A stretch of DNA of 64,000 bases from Nocardioides coralli (GCF_019880385.1 NZ_CP082273.1:1116001-1180000); one strand, 5' to 3'; shown: positions 8,340-18,947, counted from the stretch's first letter. The notes: generated from the letters alone by a model not told the origin. Made by a program: numbers and translations.

Positions 8340-9122
8340 TCAGCCGGCCAGCGACCCCGCGAAGATCTGCCAGGCGAGCGCCGACTTCGCGACCAGGCTG
8401 AGGACCAGGTAAGCCCGCTCGCCGAAGGCGTAGCTGCGCCAGGGCCCGACCTCCCGGTACTGCAGCCACTGGTTGACGGCGAAGCTCGAGAACAGGACGA
8501 ACAGCGAGGCGAAGATGCCGTACACGAAGCCCGGCACCGTCTCGGCGCTCAGGATGTTGTAGCCGATCGCGACCCAGGGCGCCGCGCCCGCGACGCAGCC
8601 GAACCAGAAGGCCTTCATGGTGGTGGCGGCCCGGCCGGGCGGGTTCGCGGCCTCCTGCAACCAGCCGAAGAGGATCATCCCGACGTTGGCGCCGGCGATG
8701 CCGATGACCGCGGAGAACCCCGTGATGCCGGTGTAGAAGGCAATCAGCACGACCATCAGGGTCGCGCTGACGGAGTACTCCACCCACCGGAACCGGTTGA
8801 TGCCCGCCCGCAGCCCGGTCTCGTAGCGGTCGCGGAGGACGGTCGCGGTGAGCCCGTGGTCGAGCGCGGCGAGGGCGAGGAAGACGGCGATCGCCCCGCC
8901 GATCGGGACGTCGAAGAAGGCCTCGGGTGCCTCCGGAGGGGTGCCCGGAGGCCCCGTGGGCAGGGACGTGGTGACGGTGATCGCGAAGTCGCTGGCCAGC
9001 ACGAGGACCACCACCGCCTGCGCTGCGTGCAACACGGTGAGCCCCAGGTTCCACCGCCGCAGGGAGCGCAGGCTGCGGTGGTCCACCCCGGAGGCGGTGG
9101 CCATGGCTGAGGGCGTGGTCAT
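8340..9122 (-). CDS. Heliorhodopsin (retinal-binding photoreceptor-type membrane protein)
   Basis: 260 residues with seven predicted membrane helices (roughly 24-44, 74-95, 110-130, 135-155, 170-192, 198-220, 235-257). Helix 7 has VAKSALAWQIF, placing a lysine at residue 246 where heliorhodopsins bind retinal. Helix 3 has RWVEYSVSAT with Glu115 at the Schiff-base counterion position, in place of the DTD/DTE-type motifs of pump rhodopsins. His32 and His89 sit where heliorhodopsins have conserved helix 1 and 2 histidines. Length matches the family (about 250). The ATG at 9122 has GGAG just upstream. It is divergent from the CmtR-like gene; its function is unknown, possibly light sensing or enzyme regulation. 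No retinal-synthesis gene is in the window. Confidence 0.93.
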   Translation of the reverse strand: MTTPSAMATASGVDHRSLRSLRRWNLGLTVLHAAQAVVVLVLASDFAITVTTSLPTGPPGTPPEAPEAFFDVPIGGAIAVFLALAALDHGLTATVLRDRYETGLRAGINRFRWVEYSVSATLMVVLIAFYTGITGFSAVIGIAGANVGMILFGWLQEAANPPGRAATTMKAFWFGCVAGAAPWVAIGYNILSAETVPGFVYGIFASLFVLFSSFAVNQWLQYREVGPWRSYAFGERAYLVLSLVAKSALAWQIFAGSLAG

Positions 9123-9159
9123 GGCTCCATCGTGCCAGCGGGCTGAGCACCACACAGGG

Positions 9160-9165
9160 ACAGTA
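9160..9165 (-). promoter_or_regulatory. Candidate -10 box (TACTGT) for the heliorhodopsin gene
   Basis: On the minus strand TACTGT lies 37 bases before the heliorhodopsin ATG. The -35 region of such a promoter would fall within the repeated element at 9174-9199. No good -35 hexamer is visible, so support is weak. Confidence 0.25.
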
Positions 9166-9171
9166 CAGCCC

Positions 9172-9200
9172 TTGCTGGATACATTGCTTGCTGAATACAG
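9172..9200 (+). promoter_or_regulatory. Promoter with a GCTGRATACA direct repeat, possible CmtR-like operator
   Basis: GCTGGATACA (9174-9183) and GCTGAATACA (9190-9199) are direct repeats with a 16-base period. They coincide with a plausible promoter: -35 TTGCTG at 9172 and -10 ATACAG at 9195, with a 17-base spacer. Their position between the divergent heliorhodopsin and metal-sensor genes suggests an operator. Binding is inferred. Confidence 0.4.
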
Positions 9201-9222
9201 CCTCGGGTGTCACGATGGGGAC

Positions 9223-9567
9223 ATGACCACGCGCGCCGTCGACACCTTGGAGGCCCTGGCCCGCTTCGGCCACGCGCTGTCCGACCCCACGCGGGCCCGC
9301 ATCCTCGTGGGGCTGCGCGAGGCGCCGGCCTACCCCGCCGAGCTGTCGGAGCGCCTGGGGGTCTCGCGACAGTCGGTGTCCAACCACCTCGCGTGCCTGC
9401 GCGGCTGCGGCCTGGTGGTGGCGGTCCCGGAGGGCCGACGCGTCCGCTACGAGCTGGTGGACGGACGGCTCCGGCACGCCCTGGGCGACCTCGAGGCCCT
9501 CGTGCTCGAGGTCGACCCTGCGCTGTGCAGCACCGCCGAGGCCGACGCGACGGGGGTTCCGGCATGA
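9223..9567 (+). CDS. cmtR: ArsR/SmtB-family metal sensor, CmtR-like (Cd/Pb type)
   Basis: 114 residues forming a winged helix (LSDPTRARILVGL, then a recognition helix with SRQSVSNHL). Cys58 and Cys62 in the CLRGCGLVV block and Cys102 in the tail match in spacing the three cysteine ligands (57, 61, 102) of mycobacterial CmtR, which senses cadmium and lead. The protein should repress its own operon and release DNA when metal binds. The next gene, a CDF-type transporter, overlaps by four bases (ATGA) and is the obvious target. Control of the divergent heliorhodopsin from the same intergenic region is an inference. Confidence 0.85.
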   Translation: MTTRAVDTLEALARFGHALSDPTRARILVGLREAPAYPAELSERLGVSRQSVSNHLACLRGCGLVVAVPEGRRVRYELVDGRLRHALGDLEALVLEVDPALCSTAEADATGVPA

Positions 9568-10280
9568 CGACGGGGACCCGTTCCGGTGCCCATCCCGTGA
9601 TCGGGGTCGAGCGGCGCGCCCGTCTCGCGAACCGGGTGCGGCTGCTGGTGCTGCTGACCATCGGCTACAACCTCCTCGAGGCGACCGTCGCGCTCACGGC
9701 CGGAGCGCTGGCAGGGTCTGCGGCACTGATCGGCTTCGGCCTCGACTCGGTGATCGAGGTGTCCTCGGCGGTCGCGGTGCTCTGGCAGTTCTCCCGGCCC
9801 GACCACGAGGTCCGGGAGCGCGCCACGTTGCGGGTCATCGCGGGGTCGTTCCTGGCGTTGGCGGTCTTCATCTCCTACGACGCGGTGGACGCCCTCGTCC
9901 GGCAGGAGCAGCCAGACCCCTCCACGATCGGCATCGCCGTCGCTGCGCTGAGCCTGCTGGTCATGCCTGCCCTGTCCCGCCTCCAGAGGCGCACCGGGTG
10001 GGAGCTCGGTTCCCACTCGGCAGTCGCCGACTCCAGGCAGACCCTGCTGTGCGCCTGCATGTCGGCGGTGCTGCTCGTCGGGTTGCTGGCCAACGCCTGG
10101 CTCGGCTGGTGGTGGGCCGACCCGGTCGCCGCCCTCGGCATCGCGGGGCTGGCCGTACGTGAGGGGTTCAACGCCTGGCGCGGCGACGCCTGCTGCACCG
10201 TGGGCGGTCTGCGTGACGCGCACGCCGTGGACCCCGCTGACCAGCAGGACGTGCGCAGCCCGGGGGACACGTGCTGCTGA
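9564..10280 (+). CDS. Cation diffusion facilitator-like transporter with Cys-containing tail
   Basis: 238 residues with about five or six hydrophobic segments. GFGLDSVIEVSSA in the second helix supplies the membrane aspartate and SHSAVADSRQT in the fifth supplies His/Asp residues, as in CDF-type metal exporters. The usual cytoplasmic C-terminal domain is absent. Instead a short tail has CC near residue 210 and ends in TCC, which may be a metal-binding site. Co-translated with the CmtR-like sensor, it probably exports a soft or borderline divalent metal; cadmium, lead and zinc are the best guesses. Confidence 0.75.
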   Translation: MTTGTRSGAHPVIGVERRARLANRVRLLVLLTIGYNLLEATVALTAGALAGSAALIGFGLDSVIEVSSAVAVLWQFSRPDHEVRERATLRVIAGSFLALAVFISYDAVDALVRQEQPDPSTIGIAVAALSLLVMPALSRLQRRTGWELGSHSAVADSRQTLLCACMSAVLLVGLLANAWLGWWWADPVAALGIAGLAVREGFNAWRGDACCTVGGLRDAHAVDPADQQDVRSPGDTCC

Positions 10281-10294
10281 CGTCCTCGGACCTG

Positions 10295-10315
10295 TTCTCT
10301 TGACTCGTTCAAGAA
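10295..10315 (+). promoter_or_regulatory. furA promoter with palindromic FurA-type operator
   Basis: Arms TTCTcTTGA and TTCAAgAA flank a ctcg centre, forming a near-perfect palindrome. TTGACT at 10300-10305 inside it fits a -35 box. This resembles the site where actinobacterial FurA represses its own operon. A start about 30 bases later would put the mRNA end at or close to the GTG at 10335, so the transcript may be leaderless. Confidence 0.6.
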
Positions 10316-10334
10316 AGTGGGGGAGGCTCGGGAC

Positions 10335-13029
<2,695 letters not shown>

Positions 13030-13058
13030 GAGCCGGCCTGGGAACAGGACGGGGTCGA

Positions 13059-13098
13059 CGAGGGGCCGGTCGGGTGGTGACATCCGGCCGGCCCCTCG
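13059..13098 (+). terminator. Hairpin after katG
   Basis: CGAGGGGCCGG pairs with CCGGCCCCTCG in an 11-base perfect stem with an 18-base loop, 30 bases after the katG stop. No T-tract follows, as is usual in GC-rich actinobacteria. Confidence 0.6.
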
Positions 13099-13179
13099 GT
13101 CGTCCGGTGGCCAGGACGGGCGGCGACCCGTCGCCGACGGTTCACCCGGGGGAGGGTGTCGGCATCGGCCCGCACCGCT

Positions 13180-13185
13180 TAGGTT
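13180..13185 (+). promoter_or_regulatory. -10 box TAGGTT, leaderless type
   Basis: TAGGTT lies 7 bases before the ATG at 13193 and there is no Shine-Dalgarno sequence, which suggests transcription starts at the initiation codon. Confidence 0.5.
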
Positions 13186-13192
13186 GGGCTGC

Positions 13193-14434
13193 ATGTCTCG
13201 GAAGCCCCTGGCCGTGCCGATCGCCCTCATCGCCCTCCTCGTCACCGTCCTGGCCCTGCCCGCGGCCGCGGACGGCGACCGTGACGACGACGGTGCCGAC
13301 GGCGACCGCCGAGAGCGGGCGGTGCGGTTCGCGACCTACAACGCCTCGCTCAACCGCTTCAACGAGGGTGACCTCGTGCGGGACCTGTCGACGCCCGACG
13401 ACGCGCAGGCCCGGAAGGTCGCCGAGGTCGTCCAGCGCACCCGTCCCGACGTCCTGCTCGTCAACGAGTTCGACTACGACGCGGCGGGGGAGGCGGCCGA
13501 CCTGTTCCGGGAGAACTACCTCGAGGTCGCCCAGAACGGCGCGAGCCCGGTGGACTACCCCTACGTCTTCGTCGCGCCCTCCAACACCGGCATCCCGAGC
13601 GGCCACGACCTCGACAACCGGAACGGTGTCGGTGGACCCGGCGACGCGTTCGGCTTCGGGTTCTTCCCCGGCCAGTTCGGCATGGTCGTTTTCTCGAGGT
13701 ACCCGATCGACATCGACGCGGCCCGCACGTTCCAGCGCTTCCGGTGGGCGGACATGCCGGGCGCGATGCTCCCGGACGACCCGGCGAGGCCGGGGCCGGC
13801 GGACTGGTACTCGCCCGAGGAGCTGGAGGACGTCCGGCTCTCCAGCAAGTCCCACTGGGACCTGCCGATCGAGGTGGGTGACGACGACACCGTCCACTTC
13901 CTCGTCTCCCACCCCACGCCGCCGGTGTTCGACGGTCCCGAGGACCGCAACGGCACCCGCAACCACGACGAGATCCGGTTCTGGGCCGACTACGTGGGCA
14001 GCCGCAAGCGGTCGCGCTACATCTACGACGACGAGGGCGGCCGCGGCGGCCTGCGTCCGGGGGCGCGCTTCGTGATCGCCGGTGACCAGAACGCCGACCC
14101 GCGCGACGGCGACTCGGTCCCCGGTGCCGTGCAGCAGCTGCTCGACCACCCGCGGGTCAACGACCGGGACACGCCCGCCAGCGCCGGTGCCGTCCAGGCT
14201 GCCGCCACCCAGCCGGGCAACGAGGGCCACGCGTCACCGCCGCAGTTCGACACGGCCGACTTCGGGGAGCCCCCCGGCAACCTGCGCGTCGACTACGTGC
14301 TGCCCTCGAAGCAGCTGAGGATCCGCGACTCCGCGGTGTTCTGGCCCCGGGCGGGAGACCCCCACGCCGACCTGGTGGACGCCAGCGACCACCGGCTGGT
14401 CTGGGTGGAGGTCCGGCGCGCCGACGACGACTGA
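13193..14434 (+). CDS. Secreted endonuclease/exonuclease/phosphatase-family protein
   Basis: 413 residues. A Sec-type signal peptide (basic start, hydrophobic core to about residue 25, cleavage near AAADG) precedes a D/R-rich linker and the domain. Family landmarks are ATYNASL at the start, VNEFDYD with the metal-binding Glu, SHPTPP, AGDQNADP near the active site and a final SDHRLVW. This is the fold of DNase I-like nucleases and phosphodiesterases. Export suggests action on extracellular nucleic acid or phosphoesters. The ATG is preceded by TAGGTT at 7 bases. Confidence 0.85.
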   Translation: MSRKPLAVPIALIALLVTVLALPAAADGDRDDDGADGDRRERAVRFATYNASLNRFNEGDLVRDLSTPDDAQARKVAEVVQRTRPDVLLVNEFDYDAAGEAADLFRENYLEVAQNGASPVDYPYVFVAPSNTGIPSGHDLDNRNGVGGPGDAFGFGFFPGQFGMVVFSRYPIDIDAARTFQRFRWADMPGAMLPDDPARPGPADWYSPEELEDVRLSSKSHWDLPIEVGDDDTVHFLVSHPTPPVFDGPEDRNGTRNHDEIRFWADYVGSRKRSRYIYDDEGGRGGLRPGARFVIAGDQNADPRDGDSVPGAVQQLLDHPRVNDRDTPASAGAVQAAATQPGNEGHASPPQFDTADFGEPPGNLRVDYVLPSKQLRIRDSAVFWPRAGDPHADLVDASDHRLVWVEVRRADDD

Positions 14435-14465
14435 CCCGATGAGGTGAGTCTGGCGGGCCGGCCGG

Positions 14466-16022
14466 TCAGCCGCTCCGGGTGGTCCGGAAGGTGACGGCGT
14501 ACCGACGGTCGTCGTCGCGGGACCGGCCGCCACAGGAGTAGCCGGTGACGTACTTGCCGCGGCAGTCGAACCGGGTCGAGGTGTTGGCGACGACGACCCA
14601 CACCCGCGAGGTCTGCCGGCGGTTGAAGGGCACGGTCACGACGCCGTCGCCGTTGCCGTCCAGCGCCACGCTCGTCCGCCGGAGGGCGCCCGAGGCGGTA
14701 CGTCGCACGACCGTGGCCCGCGGCCCCGTCTTCCGGGCCGGCCCGTCGACCCGCACCCGCAGCTGCCACCGCCGGTCGTCGAGCGTCCGGGCCGGGCGGA
14801 CCCGGAACACGTAGCCGGCCAGGTGCCGGACCCGGAAGCCCTGGTCGGACTCGACGCCCTGGTTGCGGCCCAGGCTGCCGTCGTAGGCCAGCCGTGGGCT
14901 CGGCCAGTGCTTGCCCTCGGGGTAGGAGCGGGCGGGCACGACGTTGGCGGCGAGGAACCCGAGGTAGGTGCGGGCGAAGGGCGCGGAGCGGGGGAGCGCT
15001 GCTTCCAGGGCCCTCGTGGACCAGGCCCGGCCGTCACCGGGACCGTTCCCGGCCTCGCGCCAGACCTTCCGGACGAAGCCGGTGCCGAACCGCTGCGTGA
15101 GGTGCTCGACGAACGCCCAGTTGCCGTACTGACTGGTCCCGCTCCGGTCGAAGTAGTCCAGCGGGATGTCGGGCCGGGCGACCTGTCCCTGCGGGAGGTA
15201 GCGGCGGTTGTCGTTGACGGCGTCGGCGAAGCGCTCCTCCATCCACGTCGCCGTCGCCTCCATCAGCCACGGGTCCTCGAGGTAGTCGTAGGCGAACTGG
15301 ACGGCGTGGAAGAACTCGTGGGCCGCGGTCACCCGGAGGCTGTGGACGGGCTTGGCTGCGTACTGCGAGCGGGCGAAGTCGTTGTCCAGGACGCAGTAGC
15401 CGGACGCGAGTCGCCGGTTGCCCGGCTTGGTGAGCTCGGGGGCGCAGTAGCCGAAGAGCCCCTGGTCGCCCACGTCGGCCAGGTAGACGTCGAACTTGGC
15501 GTTGCCACCCCGGCGGCCGTCGCGGAGCGGACGCCGGTAGCCCATCTTGCCCACCTGCTGCGACCACACCCGGTCGACCGTCGTCAGCGTGCGCCGTGCC
15601 CAGGCGGCGGTGGCCCGGTCACGCGTCCGCTTCACCCGGTGCACGCAGATCCGGCCGTTGCACGTCTTGACCGATCGCGCGCGGTAGCCGTCGCCGTACG
15701 GGTCCTGGGCGCCCTCCGTGGGGCGTGCCAGCATGCGCTCGGCCCGCCTGCGCTCGGCGCCCTCGAGCTGGGGGAGCGACCGGAACAGGTCGCGGAGCGC
15801 GATGGTGGCCTCGGGCTGGTCGTGCCCCACATGACCCGCCGGCGGATCGCCGTCGGCGTCACCCGCGAGGGCCTCCTCCGCCAGCGCCAGCGCCCGCTCC
15901 GCCTCGCCCGCAACCCCCTCAGGTGCGCGGGACGCCCGGTCGTCGGCGTACCCCACGGCAGGGCCGAGAGGGGCCGACAGGAGGGCGACGACGGCGACGA
16001 GGGCGGCGGCGGTGCGGCGCAT
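14466..16022 (-). CDS. Secreted zinc metalloprotease-like protein (HEFFH motif)
   Basis: 518 residues. The start at 16022 has GGAG before it and opens a signal peptide (basic, then a hydrophobic core to about residue 25). A zinc-protease HExxH motif appears as TAAHEFFHAVQF, followed about 20 residues on by EATATWMEE, whose Glu could be the third ligand, as in MXAN_6640-type putative metallopeptidases. Four cysteines before the motif may form disulfides, and the C-terminal 120 residues look like a beta-rich domain. The substrate is unknown. It faces the secreted nuclease-like gene tail to tail. Confidence 0.75.
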   Translation of the reverse strand: MRRTAAALVAVVALLSAPLGPAVGYADDRASRAPEGVAGEAERALALAEEALAGDADGDPPAGHVGHDQPEATIALRDLFRSLPQLEGAERRRAERMLARPTEGAQDPYGDGYRARSVKTCNGRICVHRVKRTRDRATAAWARRTLTTVDRVWSQQVGKMGYRRPLRDGRRGGNAKFDVYLADVGDQGLFGYCAPELTKPGNRRLASGYCVLDNDFARSQYAAKPVHSLRVTAAHEFFHAVQFAYDYLEDPWLMEATATWMEERFADAVNDNRRYLPQGQVARPDIPLDYFDRSGTSQYGNWAFVEHLTQRFGTGFVRKVWREAGNGPGDGRAWSTRALEAALPRSAPFARTYLGFLAANVVPARSYPEGKHWPSPRLAYDGSLGRNQGVESDQGFRVRHLAGYVFRVRPARTLDDRRWQLRVRVDGPARKTGPRATVVRRTASGALRRTSVALDGNGDGVVTVPFNRRQTSRVWVVVANTSTRFDCRGKYVTGYSCGGRSRDDDRRYAVTFRTTRSG

Positions 16023-16121
16023 GGTGCTCCGTTCCGGGGTGGGGCGGGGGCGCTGGAGCGCGGGGGAAGGATCCGCAGCCATCGAGGGTAGACGCCCCGG
16101 GCGGTCGGCGTGGGAGGACGC

Positions 16122-16520
16122 TCAGGAGGCGCCGGAGATCTTCTCGATCAGCGCGGTCGTCGAGATCGCCGGCGTGCGGGAGAGGTAGACGACCTCGCAG
16201 ATGTCCTCGAGCTCGTCGAACTTGCCGGCCCAGTCGTCGCCCATCACGAGCACGTCGGCGGCGTGCTGGAGGATGTAGTCGCGCTTCTGCTCGAGGCTCT
16301 CCTCGACGAAGACCTCGTCCACGGCACGCAGCGCACCGACGATCGCGAGCCGCTCGGCCTCGCTGAAGACCGGCTCCCGTCCCTTCTTGCGCAGGTTGAG
16401 CGCGTCGGCCGACACGCCGACGACCAGACGGTCCCCGAGGGCCGCTGCACGCTCGATGACGCGCAGGTGCCCCACGTGGAAGACGTCGAAGGTGCCGAAG
16501 GTGATGACGGTCCGCGACAT
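16122..16520 (-). CDS. Glycerol-3-phosphate cytidylyltransferase-like protein (TagD type)
   Basis: 132 residues, close to TagD (about 129). GTFDVFHVGHL carries the HxGH nucleotide-binding motif and RTPAISTTALI matches the RTxxISTT motif of cytidylyltransferases. It would make CDP-glycerol, or a related CDP-alcohol, from CTP, feeding teichoic-acid-like polymers. The ATG at 16520 gives the family's normal N-terminus; longer upstream frames do not fit. It is divergent from the DUF445 gene. Another nucleotidyltransferase activity on a related substrate is possible. Confidence 0.82.
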   Translation of the reverse strand: MSRTVITFGTFDVFHVGHLRVIERAAALGDRLVVGVSADALNLRKKGREPVFSEAERLAIVGALRAVDEVFVEESLEQKRDYILQHAADVLVMGDDWAGKFDELEDICEVVYLSRTPAISTTALIEKISGAS

Positions 16521-16566
16521 CCCGGCATTCTGGCAGCGTCCCCCGCGTAGGGAAGAATCGACCGTG

Positions 16567-17829
16567 ATGAGCACCACCGTCCCCCTGGTCACCGCCAACC
16601 CGGCCGCCGACGACCTGCGCAGGCGCGGGTTGCGCCGGATGCGGAGCGTGGCCGTCGGCCTGCTCCTCCTGGCCGCCGTGGTCTACCTGCTGACCCTGGG
16701 CGAGGACGGCTTCCTCGGCTTCGTCAACGCCGGAGCCGAGGCGTCGATGGTGGGCGCCATCGCGGACTGGTTCGCGGTGACTGCCCTCTTCCGGCACCCC
16801 TTGCGCATCCCGGTGCCACACACGGCGCTGGTGCCGCGCCGCAAGGACGACCTCGGGCGCAGCCTCGAGGAGTTCTTCGGGGAGAACTTCCTGCAGGAGA
16901 CGATCATCCGGGACCGGGTGGCAGCGGCGGCGGTCGCCAACCGGATCGGCCACTGGGCGGCCGAGCCCGCCAATGCCCGGCGGGTCGTCGACGAGGTCGC
17001 CGACATCGTGGCCCTCGCCCTCGCGCGGGTACGCGACGACCAGGTCACCGAGCTCGTGGAGCGAGCCCTCGTGCCCCGCTTCCGGGAAGAGCCGATCGCC
17101 CCCGTGCTGGGCAGCTTCGTGGTCGAGGCGGTCCGGGACGACCTGCACCACGGTGTCGTCGACCTGGCGCTCGAGGAGCTGCACCGCTGGCTGTCGGAGA
17201 ACCCCGAGACCGTCCGCGAGGTCCTCAGCGAGCGGGCGCCGTGGTGGGCGCCGCCCCGGCTCAACGAGGCCGTCACCACCCGGATCCACGTCGAGGCGGT
17301 CCGGTGGATCGCCGACATCCGCGACGACCCGCAGCACCACGCCCGCGCTGCCCTCGACTCGATGCTGGGCCAGCTCGGGCAGGACCTGCTCTTCGACCCG
17401 GCGACGCAGGCACGCGCCGAGGCGCTCAAGGAGCGCCTCCTCGACCACCCGCAGTTCGCCGCGACTGGGGTGTCGCTCTGGAACGCCCTGCGCAAGGCAC
17501 TGCTGGGCGCGCTGCGCGACCCGCACGGCGAGCTGCGGTCGCGGCTCCAGGCCGAGCTGGTCGCGTTCGCCGAGCGGGTCACCGTCGACGAGGACCTCCG
17601 CCGTCGTCTCGACGGCCTCGCGGCGGACGCCGCGGTCTTCGTCGTCGAGCGGTACGGCGCCGAGCTGACCACCGTCATCACCCACACCATCGAGCGGTGG
17701 GACGGCCACGAGGCCGCCCGCCGGATCGAGCTCCACGTGGGTCGGGACCTGCAGTTCATCCGGATCAACGGCACCATCGTCGGCGGCCTGGTCGGCGTGC
17801 TGATCCACACCGTGGCGGTGCTGCTGTGA
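16567..17829 (+). CDS. DUF445 family membrane-associated protein
   Basis: About 420 residues. A hydrophobic segment near residue 30 is followed by NAGAEASMVGAIADWFAVTALFRHP, the hallmark of DUF445 (YjiN-like) proteins. A long helical region and a second membrane segment at the extreme C-terminus (TIVGGLVGVLIHTVAVLL) follow. Both termini are thus membrane-linked; the function is not known. The start is either this ATG or the GTG three bases earlier. The stop overlaps the S4 gene by four bases (GTGA). Confidence 0.85.
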   Translation: MSTTVPLVTANPAADDLRRRGLRRMRSVAVGLLLLAAVVYLLTLGEDGFLGFVNAGAEASMVGAIADWFAVTALFRHPLRIPVPHTALVPRRKDDLGRSLEEFFGENFLQETIIRDRVAAAAVANRIGHWAAEPANARRVVDEVADIVALALARVRDDQVTELVERALVPRFREEPIAPVLGSFVVEAVRDDLHHGVVDLALEELHRWLSENPETVREVLSERAPWWAPPRLNEAVTTRIHVEAVRWIADIRDDPQHHARAALDSMLGQLGQDLLFDPATQARAEALKERLLDHPQFAATGVSLWNALRKALLGALRDPHGELRSRLQAELVAFAERVTVDEDLRRRLDGLAADAAVFVVERYGAELTTVITHTIERWDGHEAARRIELHVGRDLQFIRINGTIVGGLVGVLIHTVAVLL

Positions 17830-18074
17830 GCGGCGAGCCGGTCGACGTCCCGATCCGCGACCGGTCCATCCGGCTGGGCCAGTTCCTCAAGCTCGCCAAC
17901 CTGGTCGAGAGCGGTGCGGACGCCAAGCCGCTCATCCAGGATGGTCACGTGCTGGTCAACGGTGAGGTCGAGACCCGCCGCGGGCGGCAGCTGGAGCTGG
18001 GCGACGTCGTGTCGCTGGCCGGGCAGTCGGCCCGCGTCGCCGACGAGGCGAACGAGGACGACCTGCCGTGGTGA
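17826..18074 (+). CDS. Small S4-domain RNA-binding protein
   Basis: 82 residues, essentially one S4 domain: RLGQFLKLANLVESGADAK, then LIQDGHVLVNGEVETRRGRQL, as in YbcJ-like proteins. Such proteins bind structured RNA and are often ribosome-associated. The GTG start overlaps the DUF445 stop, so the two are co-translated; a functional link is not established. Confidence 0.85.
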   Translation: MSGEPVDVPIRDRSIRLGQFLKLANLVESGADAKPLIQDGHVLVNGEVETRRGRQLELGDVVSLAGQSARVADEANEDDLPW

Positions 18075-18086
18075 TGGCGGCGAGGC

Positions 18087-18455
18087 TCAGCGCACGCCGA
18101 GCAGGTCGACCACGAAGATCAGGGTCTCGCCCGGCTGGATGACGCCGCCGGCACCGCGGTCGCCGTAGCCGAGGTGGGGCGGGATCACGAGCTGCCGCCG
18201 GCCCCCGACCTTCATGCCCTGGACCCCCTGGTCCCACCCGGAGATGACCTGGCCGACCCCGAGGCGGAACTGCAGCGGCTCGCCCCGGTTGTAGGAGGCG
18301 TCGAACTCCTCGCCGGTCGAGTGGGCCACCCCGACGTAGTGCACCGACACCGTCGACCCGGGGGCGGCCTCCGCGCCGTCGCCCTCGGTGACGTCGGTGA
18401 TGACCAGCTCGGTCGGGGGTTCGGGGTCGAAGAACTCGATCTCGGGCTTGTCCAT
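18087..18455 (-). CDS. FKBP-type peptidyl-prolyl cis-trans isomerase
   Basis: 122 residues, a single FKBP domain. Recognisable blocks are VSVHYVG, FDASYNRGEPLQFRLG, VISGWDQGVQGMKVGGRR and IPPHLGYGDRG, with the aromatic residues that line the proline pocket. There is no signal peptide, so it should act on proteins in the cytoplasm. It lies downstream of the CBS-domain gene on the same strand (13-base gap) and may be co-transcribed. Confidence 0.93.
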   Translation of the reverse strand: MDKPEIEFFDPEPPTELVITDVTEGDGAEAAPGSTVSVHYVGVAHSTGEEFDASYNRGEPLQFRLGVGQVISGWDQGVQGMKVGGRRQLVIPPHLGYGDRGAGGVIQPGETLIFVVDLLGVR

Positions 18456-18468
18456 GGGGGCCTTCCGG

Positions 18469-18900
18469 TCAGGACTGGTGGACGTAGTGGTCGAGCTGGT
18501 CGCGCTCGAACTGCAGCTGGTCGATGCGGTGCTTGACGACGTCGCCGATGCTGATCACGCCGACGAGACGACCCTCGTGGACCACGGGGAGGTGGCGGAC
18601 CCGGTGCTCGGTCATCACCTTCATGAGGTCGTCGAGGACGGCGTCCGGATCGCAGGTCTCGACCTCGGTGGTCATGATCGCCGACACCGCACCGTCGAGG
18701 ACGGCCTCGTCGTCGTGGAGACGGCGGACGACGTCGCGCTCGCTGACGATCCCGTCGACCGAGGACCCGTCGGCACTGACGATGAGGGCGCCCACGTTGT
18801 GCTCGGCCAGGAGCGTCAGCAGCTCGCGCACGCTCGCGTCCGGGCTGATGGTGATGACGTCCTGGGACTGCTTGGCGTTGAGAACGTCGCCGATCCGCAT
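18469..18900 (-). CDS. CBS-domain pair protein
   Basis: 143 residues comprising two CBS motifs: roughly 8-65 (ITISPDASVRELLTLLAEHNVGALIV) and 75-130 (VETCDPDAVLDDLMKVMTEHRVRHLPVV). Stand-alone CBS pairs bind adenosine nucleotides and often regulate a partner. The ATG at 18900 follows GGGAGG with a short spacer; longer frames upstream would run through a tandem repeat and are rejected. The partner is not evident from the neighbours (FKBP, HisN). Confidence 0.88.
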   Translation of the reverse strand: MRIGDVLNAKQSQDVITISPDASVRELLTLLAEHNVGALIVSADGSSVDGIVSERDVVRRLHDDEAVLDGAVSAIMTTEVETCDPDAVLDDLMKVMTEHRVRHLPVVHEGRLVGVISIGDVVKHRIDQLQFERDQLDHYVHQS

Positions 18901-18916
18901 CCTGACCTCCCGCTCA

Positions 18917-18947
18917 CTGGCCCCCGTCAACTGGCCCCCGTCAACTG
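18917..18947 (-). repeat. 14-bp tandem duplication carrying two TTGACG boxes
   Basis: CTGGCCCCCGTCAA occurs twice head to tail (18917-18930 and 18931-18944), followed by CTG. On the minus strand each copy contains TTGACG, a good -35 hexamer, just upstream of the CBS gene. Confidence 0.7.

Noticed and set aside
9160..9200. Perfect dyad operator for an ArsR repressor
   Set aside because: The clear similarity is a direct repeat; no good inverted repeat of the usual ATA-type half-sites was found.
14466..16022. Classical thermolysin-like or M6 protease
   Set aside because: Only HExxH and a possible third ligand are visible; surrounding motifs of those families are missing.
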